NCBI GenBank assembly: GCA_021825585.1
Contig: JAKAGT010000031.1
Location: forward strand, 1 to 48,625
Reading direction: 5' to 3'
From: Bacteroidota bacterium
Lineage (GTDB): Bacteria; Bacteroidota; Ignavibacteria; Kryptoniales; JAKASW01
Length of the DNA: 48,625 nt
The notes under the pieces are model-generated. The model had not been told where the DNA came from. It did not search any database and worked only from the letters and a program-made list of their open reading frames with translations. Position numbers and translations under genes: made by a program. Of this stretch, positions 32,241 to 41,128 are shown piece by piece; positions within the stretch are counted from its first letter, which is position 1, and each line of letters opens with the position of its first letter.

Positions 32241-32297
32241 ATCAATCCCTGCCGATCGTCGACTTCTCGGGATAGTTGATGGGCGAACTCCATCGCC
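32205..32297 (-). promoter_or_regulatory. fluoride riboswitch 3 upstream of the dynamin-like GTPase
   Basis: Minus strand: GGCGATGGAGTTCGCC, CATCAACT, a third stem with ATCCC/GGGAT, then TGATAACTCCT (aptamer about 32234-32297). GAGT of the loop pairs with ACTC. GATAAC replaces the more usual GATGAC. The terminator arm AGTAGGAG is also the only ribosome binding site before the dynamin start codon, 11 bases away, so both transcription and translation could be controlled. Confidence 0.93.
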
Positions 32298-32307
32298 GAC
32301 AGGTTCA

Positions 32308-32336
32308 ATTTAAATAGAAGCCTCCCACCAAATCAA
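32308..32336 (-). promoter_or_regulatory. probable promoter of riboswitch 3 transcript
   Basis: Minus strand TTGATT, 17 bases, TTAAAT, placed about 10 bases before the aptamer. It fits a housekeeping sigma-70-type promoter; other start signals for this phylum cannot be excluded. Confidence 0.5.
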
Positions 32337-32418
32337 GGGCTGAGTTTGAAGGGGCGATGAAAAGGACGGCAAAAAGATTATGCTCAGGTCCTGCCCGGGA
32401 TCCTTTGTCTGTGCATCT

Positions 32419-32643
32419 TCATAGAGAAAGGAATAGTTCGGGAGATATCCCAACCTGTTTCAGGATAGCCCGCAACGTTCCCTCCGGAATATCCCCAGGA
32501 TGATGTGGAACGGTAGTGATCTTATTTGTGGAATCGTTGAACCAAATTTCGTGGCTGCCTGCTGCTTGTCGGCGGAACGAGAAACCCAACCTCCTAAGTC
32601 TCCTGACAACTTCCCTATACGTGAAGCCGGCAAGTTGCCCCAT
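32419..32643 (-). CDS. hicA: HicA-family mRNA interferase toxin
   Basis: 74 residues forming one double-stranded-RNA-binding-like fold: FTYREVVRRLRRLGFSFRRQ, then AGSHEIWFN with the catalytic His of the G-S-H motif, and TVPHHPGDIPEGTLRAILKQ, which is typical for HicA. Such toxins cleave mRNA when freed from HicB. Its start overlaps the stop of the upstream hicB gene by one base, giving the antitoxin-first order. It sits between the dynamin riboswitch and the frameshifted enzyme gene, in a region with a 113-base inverted-repeat element. Confidence 0.92.
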   Translation of the reverse strand: MGQLAGFTYREVVRRLRRLGFSFRRQAAGSHEIWFNDSTNKITTVPHHPGDIPEGTLRAILKQVGISPELFLSL

Positions 32644-32864
32644 TACATTTCAATTACGAGCGGGTAGTCAAATGGAATTGTCAGGGTGTTTTTGTCCGAG
32701 TCCTCCGCCCGGAGTTCCAGTATTTTTCTTGCTACATCACGGGCGATCTCCAGCGTCTCGCTAACCGTACGCCCTTGAGCAACTAACCCCTCGACGTCGT
32801 CCGATGTTGCGAGAAAAACACCTTCCGGCAATTTTTCAATATGTACCTTCACAATGCGTTCCAT
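32643..32864 (-). CDS. hicB: HicB-like antitoxin (DUF1902 type)
   Basis: 73 residues, short HicB type without a DNA-binding tail. VKVHIEKLPEGVFLATSDDV and EGLVAQGRTVSETLEIARDV are the beta-beta-alpha RNase-H-like antitoxin fold that covers HicA. The ribosome binding site GGAGGTG precedes ATG 32864 by six bases. Since no helix-turn-helix is present, autoregulation would need HicA or another factor. Confidence 0.88.
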   Translation of the reverse strand: MERIVKVHIEKLPEGVFLATSDDVEGLVAQGRTVSETLEIARDVARKILELRAEDSDKNTLTIPFDYPLVIEM

Positions 32865-32987
32865 CTCTTCACCTCCGAAGGAGTAATAATATAGCCATGC
32901 ACTTTACCTTCTTTAATTTACCTAAAGATAAGCTGAGGCTCAAAAGGTCTCCGGATTTGGTACTGGCCCACATTCAGAAAATCAGAG

Positions 32988-33100
32988 GTACCTTGCGAAG
33001 TCACGCCGAAGGCGGATTCGCCTTAGGCGAGGTTTTCATGGAGAAGTCATTCGAATTAGACGCATTAATGGATTCAACCGAAAGGACCTTCGCAAGGTAC
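32988..33100. repeat. 113-base element with 13-bp terminal inverted repeats (MITE-like or RNA hairpin)
   Basis: GTACCTTGCGAAG at 32988-33000 is perfectly inverted as CTTCGCAAGGTAC at 33088-33100. Inside is a second inverted repeat, GCCGAAGGCG-GATT-CGCCTTAGGC, at about 33007-33030. No target-site duplication is obvious. It lies between hicB and the broken thiamine-diphosphate enzyme gene and could be a miniature mobile element or a structured transcript end. Confidence 0.5.
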
Positions 33101-33114
33101 GCACTGTTTCACGT

Positions 33115-34844
33115 TCAGCCCGTTATCCGGCGCTTTATGATTCTCCCCGCGAAGCGCAGTTTCGCCGATGCGGAGAATTTGCCGGAGACAGTCTTCACGA
33201 CTCCGGATGTGAACCGAGTCCGCTTGCCGTATTCGATATCGACGCCAACGATTACGGGAATTCCACTCGCGCTCAGGTCAATAGAATTCTCGATTATTGA
33301 GGTTAGCTCCTCGTTCTTACCGATCTCCAAATATTTGGCACCGACCGTCTCCGCAAGCCCTTCCCAGTTCATTTTCCCGATGGCTGTAGAAGTTTTCCGG
33401 TTGTAAGTTATTTGCTGGCTCTGCGAGATCTGCGAAAGCTCGCCGTCATTGAACACGAAATAGGCTATGCCGAGTTTCTCCCGCGCGGCCGTTACCATCT
33501 CCATGCATGTCATCAGAAACGCGCCGCCCCCCCGATGCCCACAACCTGTTTGTCCGGATTGGCCAGTTTGGCACCGATCGCCGCGGGGACACAATATCCC
33601 ATGCAGTTGAAGTCCGTGGGAGTGATGAACTGTCCCGACTTCATCGAGGTAAAAAGCTCAGCCGCCAGGTAAGTGTGGTTTCCGTCATCCACAGCGACGA
33701 TAGCATCGTCGGAAAGCTCTCTGCGGAGCTCTTCGAAGAACAGGAGCGGGTTTACACGTGCCGTCTTCAGCTTCATCCATTCATTCGCATATGCCGCCCT
33801 GTCTCTCCCGATTTGAGCCGAGACTGATTTCTTCGCGGGAATAACGCCGGTGGCCTTCAATTCCTTCAGAAGCATCTCCAAAACTTCGGCCGCGTCTCCT
33901 TCGATGGCGATCTTCGCCGGATAGTTCCTGCTGAACACAACCGGGTCGATGTCGACATGAATCAGGTTCGCGGGGACCTTCGCTCCGAAACTCCCGGTCG
34001 GTATTTCCGAGAACCGGGCACCCACCGCCATCATGCAGTCGCAATTCTTGAAGGCGTTGTACGCCGCCGGAACAGCCGCACGACTGAATCCCATTCCGGT
34101 AAAGAGAGGGTGATTTCCCGGAAAGACGCTCAAACCCTGCAGCGTCGTCGCCACCGGAGCGGAGAGAAGTTCAGCGACCTGGACAAGGAGATCCGTCGCG
34201 TGCCTGGCTCCCCATCCCGCAAAAACGCAGGGATGTTTTGCCTTCCTCAAGAGCCTTGCCGCATCCCGGATTTGCGATTCATCTGGCGTGACAGGAGTGA
34301 CGGTGGGCAGTCTTTGCTTCTTATAATTGCCCGCCTCACCGGCAAACAGCTGTATGTCTGCGGGTATTTCCACGAAGACGGGGCCAGGCTTTCCGGAAAC
34401 CGCGGTCCGATACGCCTCGAAAATAGCAGGCACGATTTCTTTGTGCTCATGGATCAGAAAACTCCTCTTCGTTATTCCAGCCAGGATTTTGTGCTGGTCT
34501 ATTTCGTGAAGCTGAAATGTTTTTCCAGTATCGAGCCGAACTCCGCCCGAAATCACGAGCATCGGTATCCCGTCAAGGAAAGCTTCGCCGATTCCGCTGA
34601 GTGCGTTCGTCATGCCCGCGGCGGGAACAATAACAAGGGTGCCGATATCTCCTGAAGTGCGGCTGATCCCATCCGCGATGAACGCGGCGCCGCCTTCGTG
34701 AGTAACGAGGATGGGCCTGATCTTCTTCGATTTACCCAGCTCGTCGTAGAGATCCGTATTGTGTACGCCCGGAATCCCGAACGTATACCTGATGGGAAGC
34801 TGCTCAAGGGCGTAAACCGCAAGTGCCGCACCTGTCTTTTTCAT
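33115..34844 (-). pseudogene. thiamine-diphosphate enzyme (acetolactate synthase-like), one frameshift
   Basis: Two frames cover one gene of about 577 residues. The first 443 (34844 to about 33527) carry the pyrimidine-binding domain with the activating Glu in LVTHEGGAAFIADGISR, the middle domain (KHPCVFAGWGARHATDLLVQ) and AVDDGNHTYLAAELF. The frame breaks in a run of seven C (33527-33533); with one more base it would read VVGIGGGGAFLMTCMEM, the diphosphate-binding G-(D/G)-G motif, and continue to the stop at 33115. The family includes acetolactate synthase, sulfopyruvate and related decarboxylases; the substrate is unclear. The break may be a sequencing error in the homopolymer or phase variation. 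The flavoprotein fragment lies 10 bases upstream. Confidence 0.82.
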
Positions 34845-34854
34845 TTGTTGCTCC

Positions 34855-35484
34855 TCAACCTTTTATAATCGCCTCGGCAGCGATGCGGCCCGTCAGTATG
34901 CAGGAACCAAGGAATGTTCCCTCGAGAGAGCGTTTGCCGTGAATTCCGCCGCCGCCGAATCCGGCCGCTTCACCGACCGCGTACAAACCCGGCATGGTGT
35001 TGCCGGTGTCGTTGATCACCCGGCTCTTCATGTCGGTTTGAATGCCGCCGAGGCTCTTCCTGGATAGGATGAATTCCCGAATCGCGATGAGCGGATAAGC
35101 CTTCGGGTCATCTATCTTCTGATACTTACAAAGCCGGATCCGGTCTCCCCTGTATTTTCTGAAGTTGACAATCATTCGAAGCTGCTCGTCCGTAAAATGG
35201 TCTTTCCCGGTTTCTATTTGCGCGTCGTAATCTCTTATATCTTTCTCAAAGCCTTCACGGTCGATCTTGAATCCAGGCTGGCTCAAATTATCCATCTTGT
35301 CGGCGAGTTCGGAAAGAGAGCCCGCCGAGACAAAATCCTCAGACTCATCGAGGAGTCGTTTCATCTCGAACCACTCGAGTCGGTCTAATGTAAGTTCTTC
35401 GATTTCCAGATTTTTGCAGAGGTCGACAAATTCGCGAGCGCTGAGGTAGGTTCTCCCATAATCTGTAGGTAAAGGTCGCTTCAT
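34855..35484 (-). pseudogene. N-terminally truncated FAD-binding dehydrogenase (fumarate reductase/KstD-like)
   Basis: 209 residues. The C-terminal part of a flavoprotein is clear: SRKSLGGIQTDMKSRVINDT, PGLYAVGEAAGFGGGGIHGK and EGTFLGSCILTGRIAAEAI, the second FAD-contact region of the fumarate reductase flavoprotein family. The N-terminal Rossmann G-x-G-x-x-G domain (about 300 residues) is absent, and a stop codon lies just upstream of the ATG. The protein could not bind FAD normally, so this is a remnant. It precedes the thiamine enzyme gene by 10 bases; the two may once have formed a keto-acid or quinone-linked pathway. Confidence 0.72.
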
Positions 35485-35867
35485 TTCTTCTTAATCATAC
35501 TTAACTTCTCTCAAATCGGCCCAAATGGTCATCCGCCCGCGCATGTGACAGCAGGCAGTAATTGGGACGCGCTGTGGGGCGATCCTTCCCGTGCGTGTAG
35601 GAACGGAGGAGTGACAGACTACGTTCACGTTGTTCCAAGGCATAATTCCAACAAACACTTGTATTCAAGTTAGTTTTCCTTTGTAGTCTTGACTAGTCAA
35701 TCCGTCTGTATTTGCACAAGCGACCAATTAGTGTCAAGGTCGTTTCCACCTGACGAAGCAGTTGTGAATGCACCAGGCGATCTGTCTCGGTTGATTCTGT
35801 CCGAGTCCTAAATGACGGGCGGAGAAGCCAGCGGCCTCTCTGAGTATCTGCCACCAAGTGAAAGACA
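35485..35867. other. gene-free stretch with a 12-bp palindrome
   Basis: 383 bases between the DUF4411 gene and the flavoprotein fragment. The perfect palindrome TTGACTAGTCAA (35689-35700) could be an operator. No other structure is apparent. The missing front of the flavoprotein gene is not here. Confidence 0.45.
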
Positions 35868-36395
35868 TTATTTCAGGTTGAACCCAAGCTCTCGAAGCAT
35901 CGCGAAAGTGTCAGTGTACTTGATACCGAAAGCGTTGCAGATGTTCGGAATCGGGACCTTCCATTTCATGCCGGGCTTGTACACTTCCTGTGTCACAAGC
36001 ACTGTTCCGTGACTTGCTTTGACATATGCAACCAGCCAGCCATCCGGATCTGTGGCAAACGCTTCTTTCGCTGGCGGAGTGAACTGGGAATTGCGCTGGA
36101 CCCAATTGACGATTTCCTCGTAGGCTTTCACGACCTCAGAGGTGCCTGAGTTTGCAAAGGCCTCCGCCATATTGCCGGCCTTAATCCAATCGGCAAGTTC
36201 ATCATTCCCATCTTCGAGCTGTTTCTTGATCCGGTCAATGCTGTGAACTCGGCCTTCTGCTGAAAAGCGGATGAGACCGTTCCAAAATGCGGGAACTATG
36301 TCGAATGGATAATACGAGTTCTTAGCGCTTATGAAGACGTTGGCATCAAGAACAAATATAGAAGGTGGGGTGTCTGTGACGGGAATGTCGCTCAC
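35868..36395 (-). CDS. DUF4411 PIN-like RNase, toxin partner of ImmA-type protein
   Basis: 175 residues. The PIN-like fold starts with FVLDANVFISAKNSYYPFD, carrying the first catalytic Asp, and contains AFATDPDGWLVAYVKA with the second acidic cluster and TVLVTQEV. The Y-Y-x-F-D-x-x-P-x-F-W motif after the first strand is characteristic of DUF4411. Its start overlaps the stop of the XRE/ImmA gene by four bases. DUF4411 genes following a helix-turn-helix/ImmA gene are a recurrent toxin-antitoxin arrangement, with the PIN protein as RNase toxin. Confidence 0.88.
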   Translation of the reverse strand: MSDIPVTDTPPSIFVLDANVFISAKNSYYPFDIVPAFWNGLIRFSAEGRVHSIDRIKKQLEDGNDELADWIKAGNMAEAFANSGTSEVVKAYEEIVNWVQRNSQFTPPAKEAFATDPDGWLVAYVKASHGTVLVTQEVYKPGMKWKVPIPNICNAFGIKYTDTFAMLRELGFNLK

Positions 36396-37543
36396 GCAGC
36401 CCGGCTTCCGAATAGCTCCGCTGCAAATTGGTCGAAGGTCTTGCCCTGTAGCCCGGTTAACTTGTACGCGTCATAGGGCAACAACTTCCCTTCCTTGACT
36501 GCCGTGACGACAGTATTAGCAAACAGCCGGCCAATGCGCGAAGATTGTGTCGCATAGAAATCACCGCCGTCGTTTTTCTTCCTGCGACGGCGGTCGTCCT
36601 TGAGATAGCTTCTATAGAAAGCAAGGAACTTGTCCTTACCGATCATTCCAAGATCCAGTGCGCGTCTGGCTGCGACCAGAGCGCTTACCTTAAAATGGCG
36701 TGCTATAATCTGAAACGGTTCATCGTTGGTTCTTGCTGCTGGCCAAATACTTCTAAGCTCTTCCTCTGGTACGAGCAACTCAGCGGCAACCTTATTGCAT
36801 GCCTGCTCAGTAGAGTTCGAGGCCGCCTGCATGTCGCGAAGGTCGAATGCGGCGCTGCTACCGAACCAGATATGAGCGATCTCATGGGCAAGCGTGAACA
36901 TCTGTGCGGCTTTCGCGTCGTTGCCGTTGACAAAGACCAATGGAGCGTATTCGTCATGGAGCACAAAACCTCTAAACTCTTTTACGCTCAGTTTGCGATA
37001 ATTGTTGTTCCCCACGACGCCACTTGTCACAACAAGAATACCGGTTTCCTCCATGGAAACCCTGAGTGCGCGGAGTGCTTGTTCCCACGTCTTGAATCGG
37101 GAAGCCCACAGTTCTTCCAGCCCCAGTGCCTTCCTGATCTCTCGCGCGACGGAAACAGGATCTTGGGAGCCCTTAACAGAGCCGGCGAAAGACAGCGGTT
37201 TGTCCTGTTGATCCTGAAGATACTCCTTCATCCATGCCTGACGTCTTTCCATGAGATGAACGGTCTCAAGAAGGTCGGGGCTCGGCTGAGGTATCCGTTT
37301 GTTATTAACCGTTCTGAAAACCGGTATGGGCAAGCGCTCCTCAGGAGGCTCTTTCAGAAAGAGATAGCCTAACGGGGTCCTGGTTTTGCTTGCAAAACTC
37401 TCTATCTGTCTGAGGGTGGGATGCTTCTTTCCCTCTTCCCACAGCTTAAGTTTTGGGAATTTCTGCTCCAGAACTCCCTTCGAAATTCCGGAGCGCTTCC
37501 TTGCCCAACGCAAGATTTCGGGATTTATTGCGACATTTTCCAT
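36392..37543 (-). CDS. XRE-type DNA-binding protein with ImmA/IrrE metallopeptidase domain
   Basis: 383 residues. N-terminal helix-turn-helix: LRWARKRSGISKGVLEQKFP and LKLWEEGKKHPTLRQIESFA. The peptidase domain carries the zinc motif LAHEIAHIWFG (HEIAH at 220-224), followed by an Asn/Glu region NKVAAELLVPEEEL. Such proteins act as repressors that are also antitoxins or proteolytic switches. The DUF4411 PIN gene overlaps its stop by four bases. Upstream, a 12-bp palindrome CCGGCGCGCCGG at 37602-37613 could be its operator. Confidence 0.92.
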   Translation of the reverse strand: MENVAINPEILRWARKRSGISKGVLEQKFPKLKLWEEGKKHPTLRQIESFASKTRTPLGYLFLKEPPEERLPIPVFRTVNNKRIPQPSPDLLETVHLMERRQAWMKEYLQDQQDKPLSFAGSVKGSQDPVSVAREIRKALGLEELWASRFKTWEQALRALRVSMEETGILVVTSGVVGNNNYRKLSVKEFRGFVLHDEYAPLVFVNGNDAKAAQMFTLAHEIAHIWFGSSAAFDLRDMQAASNSTEQACNKVAAELLVPEEELRSIWPAARTNDEPFQIIARHFKVSALVAARRALDLGMIGKDKFLAFYRSYLKDDRRRRKKNDGGDFYATQSSRIGRLFANTVVTAVKEGKLLPYDAYKLTGLQGKTFDQFAAELFGSRAA

Positions 37544-38128
37544 GATTAAGCTTTTACAATTTAAGCAATTGGCTATGGATTATCACCTGTATGAAGGAGG
37601 ACCGGCGCGCCGGCGATGTCAGCTCTTGCCTAGAAGTGCGGGATCTGCGCGGTAATAGAAATATGGAACGGGACAGTCCCTCCTTTTGGAATCTTGGGGT
37701 TGGGGAGGTGCCCACAGCGCGTCGCGCCTAAGTCGGATTCTCATTGGCAAATGAATAAAGATAAAGGCACGACGATTAGTTGCGAGCTCCGTTCATGAGA
37801 CGCGCGGGGCGTGATGGCTGTCTGACATAGCTTCGCCGAAACAAAAGGGGGGGCCATTGGATAAGACAGTGTAGCCGTCTCTTTCCGAAGGATCCCCTTC
37901 GAGCTGGTCCGAAGGATCACGGCCGAATGAATATTAGGTCATGACATGAAGCGAGTGATAAAGTCTTTGCGAAATCTCGATCTGGTCGAGACGAAGCGAT
38001 GTCTTTATTTTGGTTGCCGTGCTTGAACCTCGGATAGGGGCATTTCTCGGCAAGCCTGTCCCGGGTATCTCTTCCGCGGGTGGTGCACTGTGCGATTAAT
38101 GTAATGGTCAAGTGAAGTCGCCTTTGAT
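37544..38128. other. gene-free stretch, 585 bases
   Basis: It holds the palindrome CCGGCGCGCCGG (37602-37613) and two copies of TCCGAAGGATC near 37886 and 37910, but no supported gene, terminator or RNA. Open frames here have no recognisable features. It marks the border between the toxin-antitoxin pair and the defence island. Confidence 0.4.
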
Positions 38129-41071
38129 TCAGAGAGATCGAGCTTCGCCTTGTTCTATGTGAGCCGAGGAGATGGACACGTGTCCTATGTCCCAAATATC
38201 CTTGTAACTAAATATGCCACATTTACCAAGCTTATCAGCGAGAATGGTTGCAAGCTCTGCGCTGTGGCTGCCTGCTTGCAAGCCGTCTTCCATAATCTTA
38301 TGAACTTTCTGGGCATGGTAACCGAACCGAATTCTCTCACTAGGATTTAGATAGAATGCACTCAACAATTCCAAAGTTTCAACCGGATTGGTCCGGGAAA
38401 ATGAGGTCAGATAATTTATGATTTCTCCGCCGACAAACTCTGATCTGCACTTGCGCAAAGTCTCGTAGAGGAGAGGATAATTGTCGACGACGGTTCCTGG
38501 AATGTTAGGGACCCACCATGTTAAAAAGGAAGCCATTTCATCTTCATATGGCTTTATGATATTACCTGGCTTATAAAACTTTGTGCGCCACTCCCAGAAT
38601 TTACTCGCACTCTTCCATGCAGGGTTGTCTAGCGTCAATTGTTCAGCTTTCTTCATTTCCTGTAAGCCTAACCCTATATATCTTATGAAACTCACTCTCA
38701 TTTTCACAGGAGCCTTCTTGAAGAAAAGTGAAATGTTTGAAGCACTATCGTTGAAATCTTCCCACTCCCTCCAGCATACCAATGCCAAGTGTTGTGTGAA
38801 TCTTTCGGCCTCGAGATTTTCGGCTTTCATGGATCGCCTTAAGGCAAGAATGGCTTGCCGATAATTCGTTTTAAGCGACTCGTATATTTCTCGGTAAACC
38901 CCATGAGAGGTTGTGTACCCCTGCCAGGCCGCAAGATAACCACTTTTGTCATTGCTTGGAAAGACGTGCGGCAGCTCTCTTCTAATCCATTCTGCATCAA
39001 GATACCACAGGTTTGCTAAGTACATTCCAAACACGCCTTTGATGAATGGTTCAGACGAGTTTTCTATCAACTTCCGCAATGCTTCTTTGACATCGTCCTC
39101 CATCCGCGCTTTTGGGTCCTGGAGATTCTTCCCTTGCGCATAGTGGATCGCATATCTTATTAGACTCCGCAGAGTTTGACCTTTCCAAGTGTTCAGTGAC
39201 TGCGACTGCCATTCGAGTTTCTTGTTCTGACTACTCATCAAGTCATCATCGAGTGGAAGCGGGTCCTCCAGCATTGCGAGGAACAATCGTTTCATTTTCC
39301 CCAACGTCTCAAGAAATGCGTCGGAGGATACTTGCTCGGTTTTGGGTTTGTTTGAGACGACGGTTTCGATAAGGCGCCCCAAGTTGAGGCGCATCCGGGT
39401 CTGCTCATTAAGTGTCCAGAATTTTGTGCCTTCTCCCCTTGACGCAACAATTTCTGCCAGTGAATGGATCTCGTCAGTCCAAACCAATACTCCCTGGGGC
39501 CAGATGCTTTCCAATCCCCTGAAATAGTTCACAATGAATTCCGGGTTTATCCCAGGCCCTTTTAGGATCGTTGCGTAATCGTGTTTAGTTGGACTGGTTT
39601 CCACCAATTTTTGAAAGGCAAGGAACAGTCCAGTATATCCGTAAACTAAGTCACGACTTCTTAGTGTTAGTGGGAGCTTAAGAATGGCACTGAGCACCTT
39701 CGGAGTTGCTTCACTTAGCACCTCAGCATTGAATGGAGACTCGGGACCTCCGATCTCCCTCTCCTGCCATGAAGCGAACTCCGCCTGCGGAGGAACAGTG
39801 TGTTTCTTTTTGAGTTGGTCAATGATTTCCTTTTTATCTGGCAGGTAGCCCTCAATAAGAGAATATCGTTCAATCTTCCATTGATCAATAAATTCCTGAG
39901 TCAATTCCTTTGACGGTCTTTTGCCCGACTCCTTTGTCTGCCATGTCATCCATCTTCTAGTGTCGGGCCCTTTATCCATCCAGTTAATTATGAAATCTTG
40001 AGTTGATTTCCTTAGCAAGTTGAAATCTCTGCGTAATAGGCCGCGAATTTCATGCTTCATATGTATATCGTCTAGGTTCTTCGTCTGATTTAGGAGTTGA
40101 TCGATAAGATCCATGTACAGCTGTGGAAATTGGGACATGATATATACTGCGATTCGCCGGAAGATGGATAAGCGCGATTTTAAGTAACGCTTAACTACTG
40201 GACGAAGAGATTTATTCCCAAGCAGATTTGCCTGAGACATAAGGCAATCCCGCAGGGTTGAGACCAGAAGTTCCTTCATCTCACCCAAAGGTTGATTTTG
40301 TTCGTGATCCTCGATTGCGGGCCGCCAAATCCATGAGTAATCCTCCCATCCCTTCCCTTCCTTCGCGCGTAATTCCATCTCAACCGCCTGACGCAAGTTG
40401 CCTTCAAATAACTTTGCGGCCTCATGGGGATATGTCTCTTTGAGCTTGGAGATGGTCTTCTCAATGATCAAAGTAAAGCTGTAGAAATCGAGTTTGGGTT
40501 CAACCTGCACAACCCTCGAGGCTCGATAAGGCTTTGGCATTTTTATTTTTGAAATCTTAACGGATGGTTTTGTGATGGCATCGACTATGAGAAGCGCTGC
40601 CTCCTTGTTACCACTTTCAACCAGTTTAATGATCAGGTTAGATATTGAATCAGCGTTTGCCATCCAATTCCCCTCGAGCGAACGGACCATGGCCTTCACC
40701 AACTTTGCGGAATGACTGGCTTCAAGTGATAACGACAGGTCCCAAACCAATTGCTTTGTGTAATTATCCTTCGGGACGGCCGTTGCCAAAATCGCATAAA
40801 CCATCTTTGAATGGGTCTCCGCAACCCTTTGCAAATATGGCATGACGTAATAAGCCGACAAGCGTGAACTTGTCGACATAATATCTGACAAATATTGTCT
40901 AAAGGAGGAATTGTGTAAGTACTGCGGATTGTCAAGATTATAGAAGAAGTACCGGAAATGTGATTCGTCGTCAAGACCGTGCAACAGGATTTCTACATCT
41001 TCCTTGGTTGGAGATTGCCTTCCTTTCAAAGAATCCAAATAACTAACCAGTTCGTAAAAGTATTTTCTCAT
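38129..41071 (-). CDS. large helical protein of unknown function paired with SIR2 gene (defence candidate)
   Basis: 980 residues, no membrane helix, no Walker or nuclease motif that I can find, rich in amphipathic helices and Trp. I do not recognise a firm family. The C-terminal part (KFWEWRTKFYKPG, SFLTWWVPNIPGT, LLYETLRKCRSEF and PVETLELLSAFY) is reminiscent of DUF4020-type regions that in other bacteria are fused behind SIR2 domains in one polypeptide; that likeness is tentative. The gene begins 57 bases after the SIR2 gene in the same direction. A working model is that this protein senses infection and unleashes NAD+ cleavage by the SIR2 partner. Confidence 0.6.
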   Translation of the reverse strand: MRKYFYELVSYLDSLKGRQSPTKEDVEILLHGLDDESHFRYFFYNLDNPQYLHNSSFRQYLSDIMSTSSRLSAYYVMPYLQRVAETHSKMVYAILATAVPKDNYTKQLVWDLSLSLEASHSAKLVKAMVRSLEGNWMANADSISNLIIKLVESGNKEAALLIVDAITKPSVKISKIKMPKPYRASRVVQVEPKLDFYSFTLIIEKTISKLKETYPHEAAKLFEGNLRQAVEMELRAKEGKGWEDYSWIWRPAIEDHEQNQPLGEMKELLVSTLRDCLMSQANLLGNKSLRPVVKRYLKSRLSIFRRIAVYIMSQFPQLYMDLIDQLLNQTKNLDDIHMKHEIRGLLRRDFNLLRKSTQDFIINWMDKGPDTRRWMTWQTKESGKRPSKELTQEFIDQWKIERYSLIEGYLPDKKEIIDQLKKKHTVPPQAEFASWQEREIGGPESPFNAEVLSEATPKVLSAILKLPLTLRSRDLVYGYTGLFLAFQKLVETSPTKHDYATILKGPGINPEFIVNYFRGLESIWPQGVLVWTDEIHSLAEIVASRGEGTKFWTLNEQTRMRLNLGRLIETVVSNKPKTEQVSSDAFLETLGKMKRLFLAMLEDPLPLDDDLMSSQNKKLEWQSQSLNTWKGQTLRSLIRYAIHYAQGKNLQDPKARMEDDVKEALRKLIENSSEPFIKGVFGMYLANLWYLDAEWIRRELPHVFPSNDKSGYLAAWQGYTTSHGVYREIYESLKTNYRQAILALRRSMKAENLEAERFTQHLALVCWREWEDFNDSASNISLFFKKAPVKMRVSFIRYIGLGLQEMKKAEQLTLDNPAWKSASKFWEWRTKFYKPGNIIKPYEDEMASFLTWWVPNIPGTVVDNYPLLYETLRKCRSEFVGGEIINYLTSFSRTNPVETLELLSAFYLNPSERIRFGYHAQKVHKIMEDGLQAGSHSAELATILADKLGKCGIFSYKDIWDIGHVSISSAHIEQGEARSL

Positions 41072-41128
41072 GACCTTATTCCTCTGCCTCTTTGCTGAGC
41101 ACCCATTTCAATTACCTTTCCATTCATT

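Noticed and set aside
33957-34655. 232-codon open frame on the plus strand
   Set aside because: Shadow of the thiamine-diphosphate enzyme gene; low-complexity charged composition.
37917-38195. 92-codon minus-strand frame after the 980-residue gene
   Set aside because: Overlaps the end of the large gene and has random-looking, Arg/His-rich composition.
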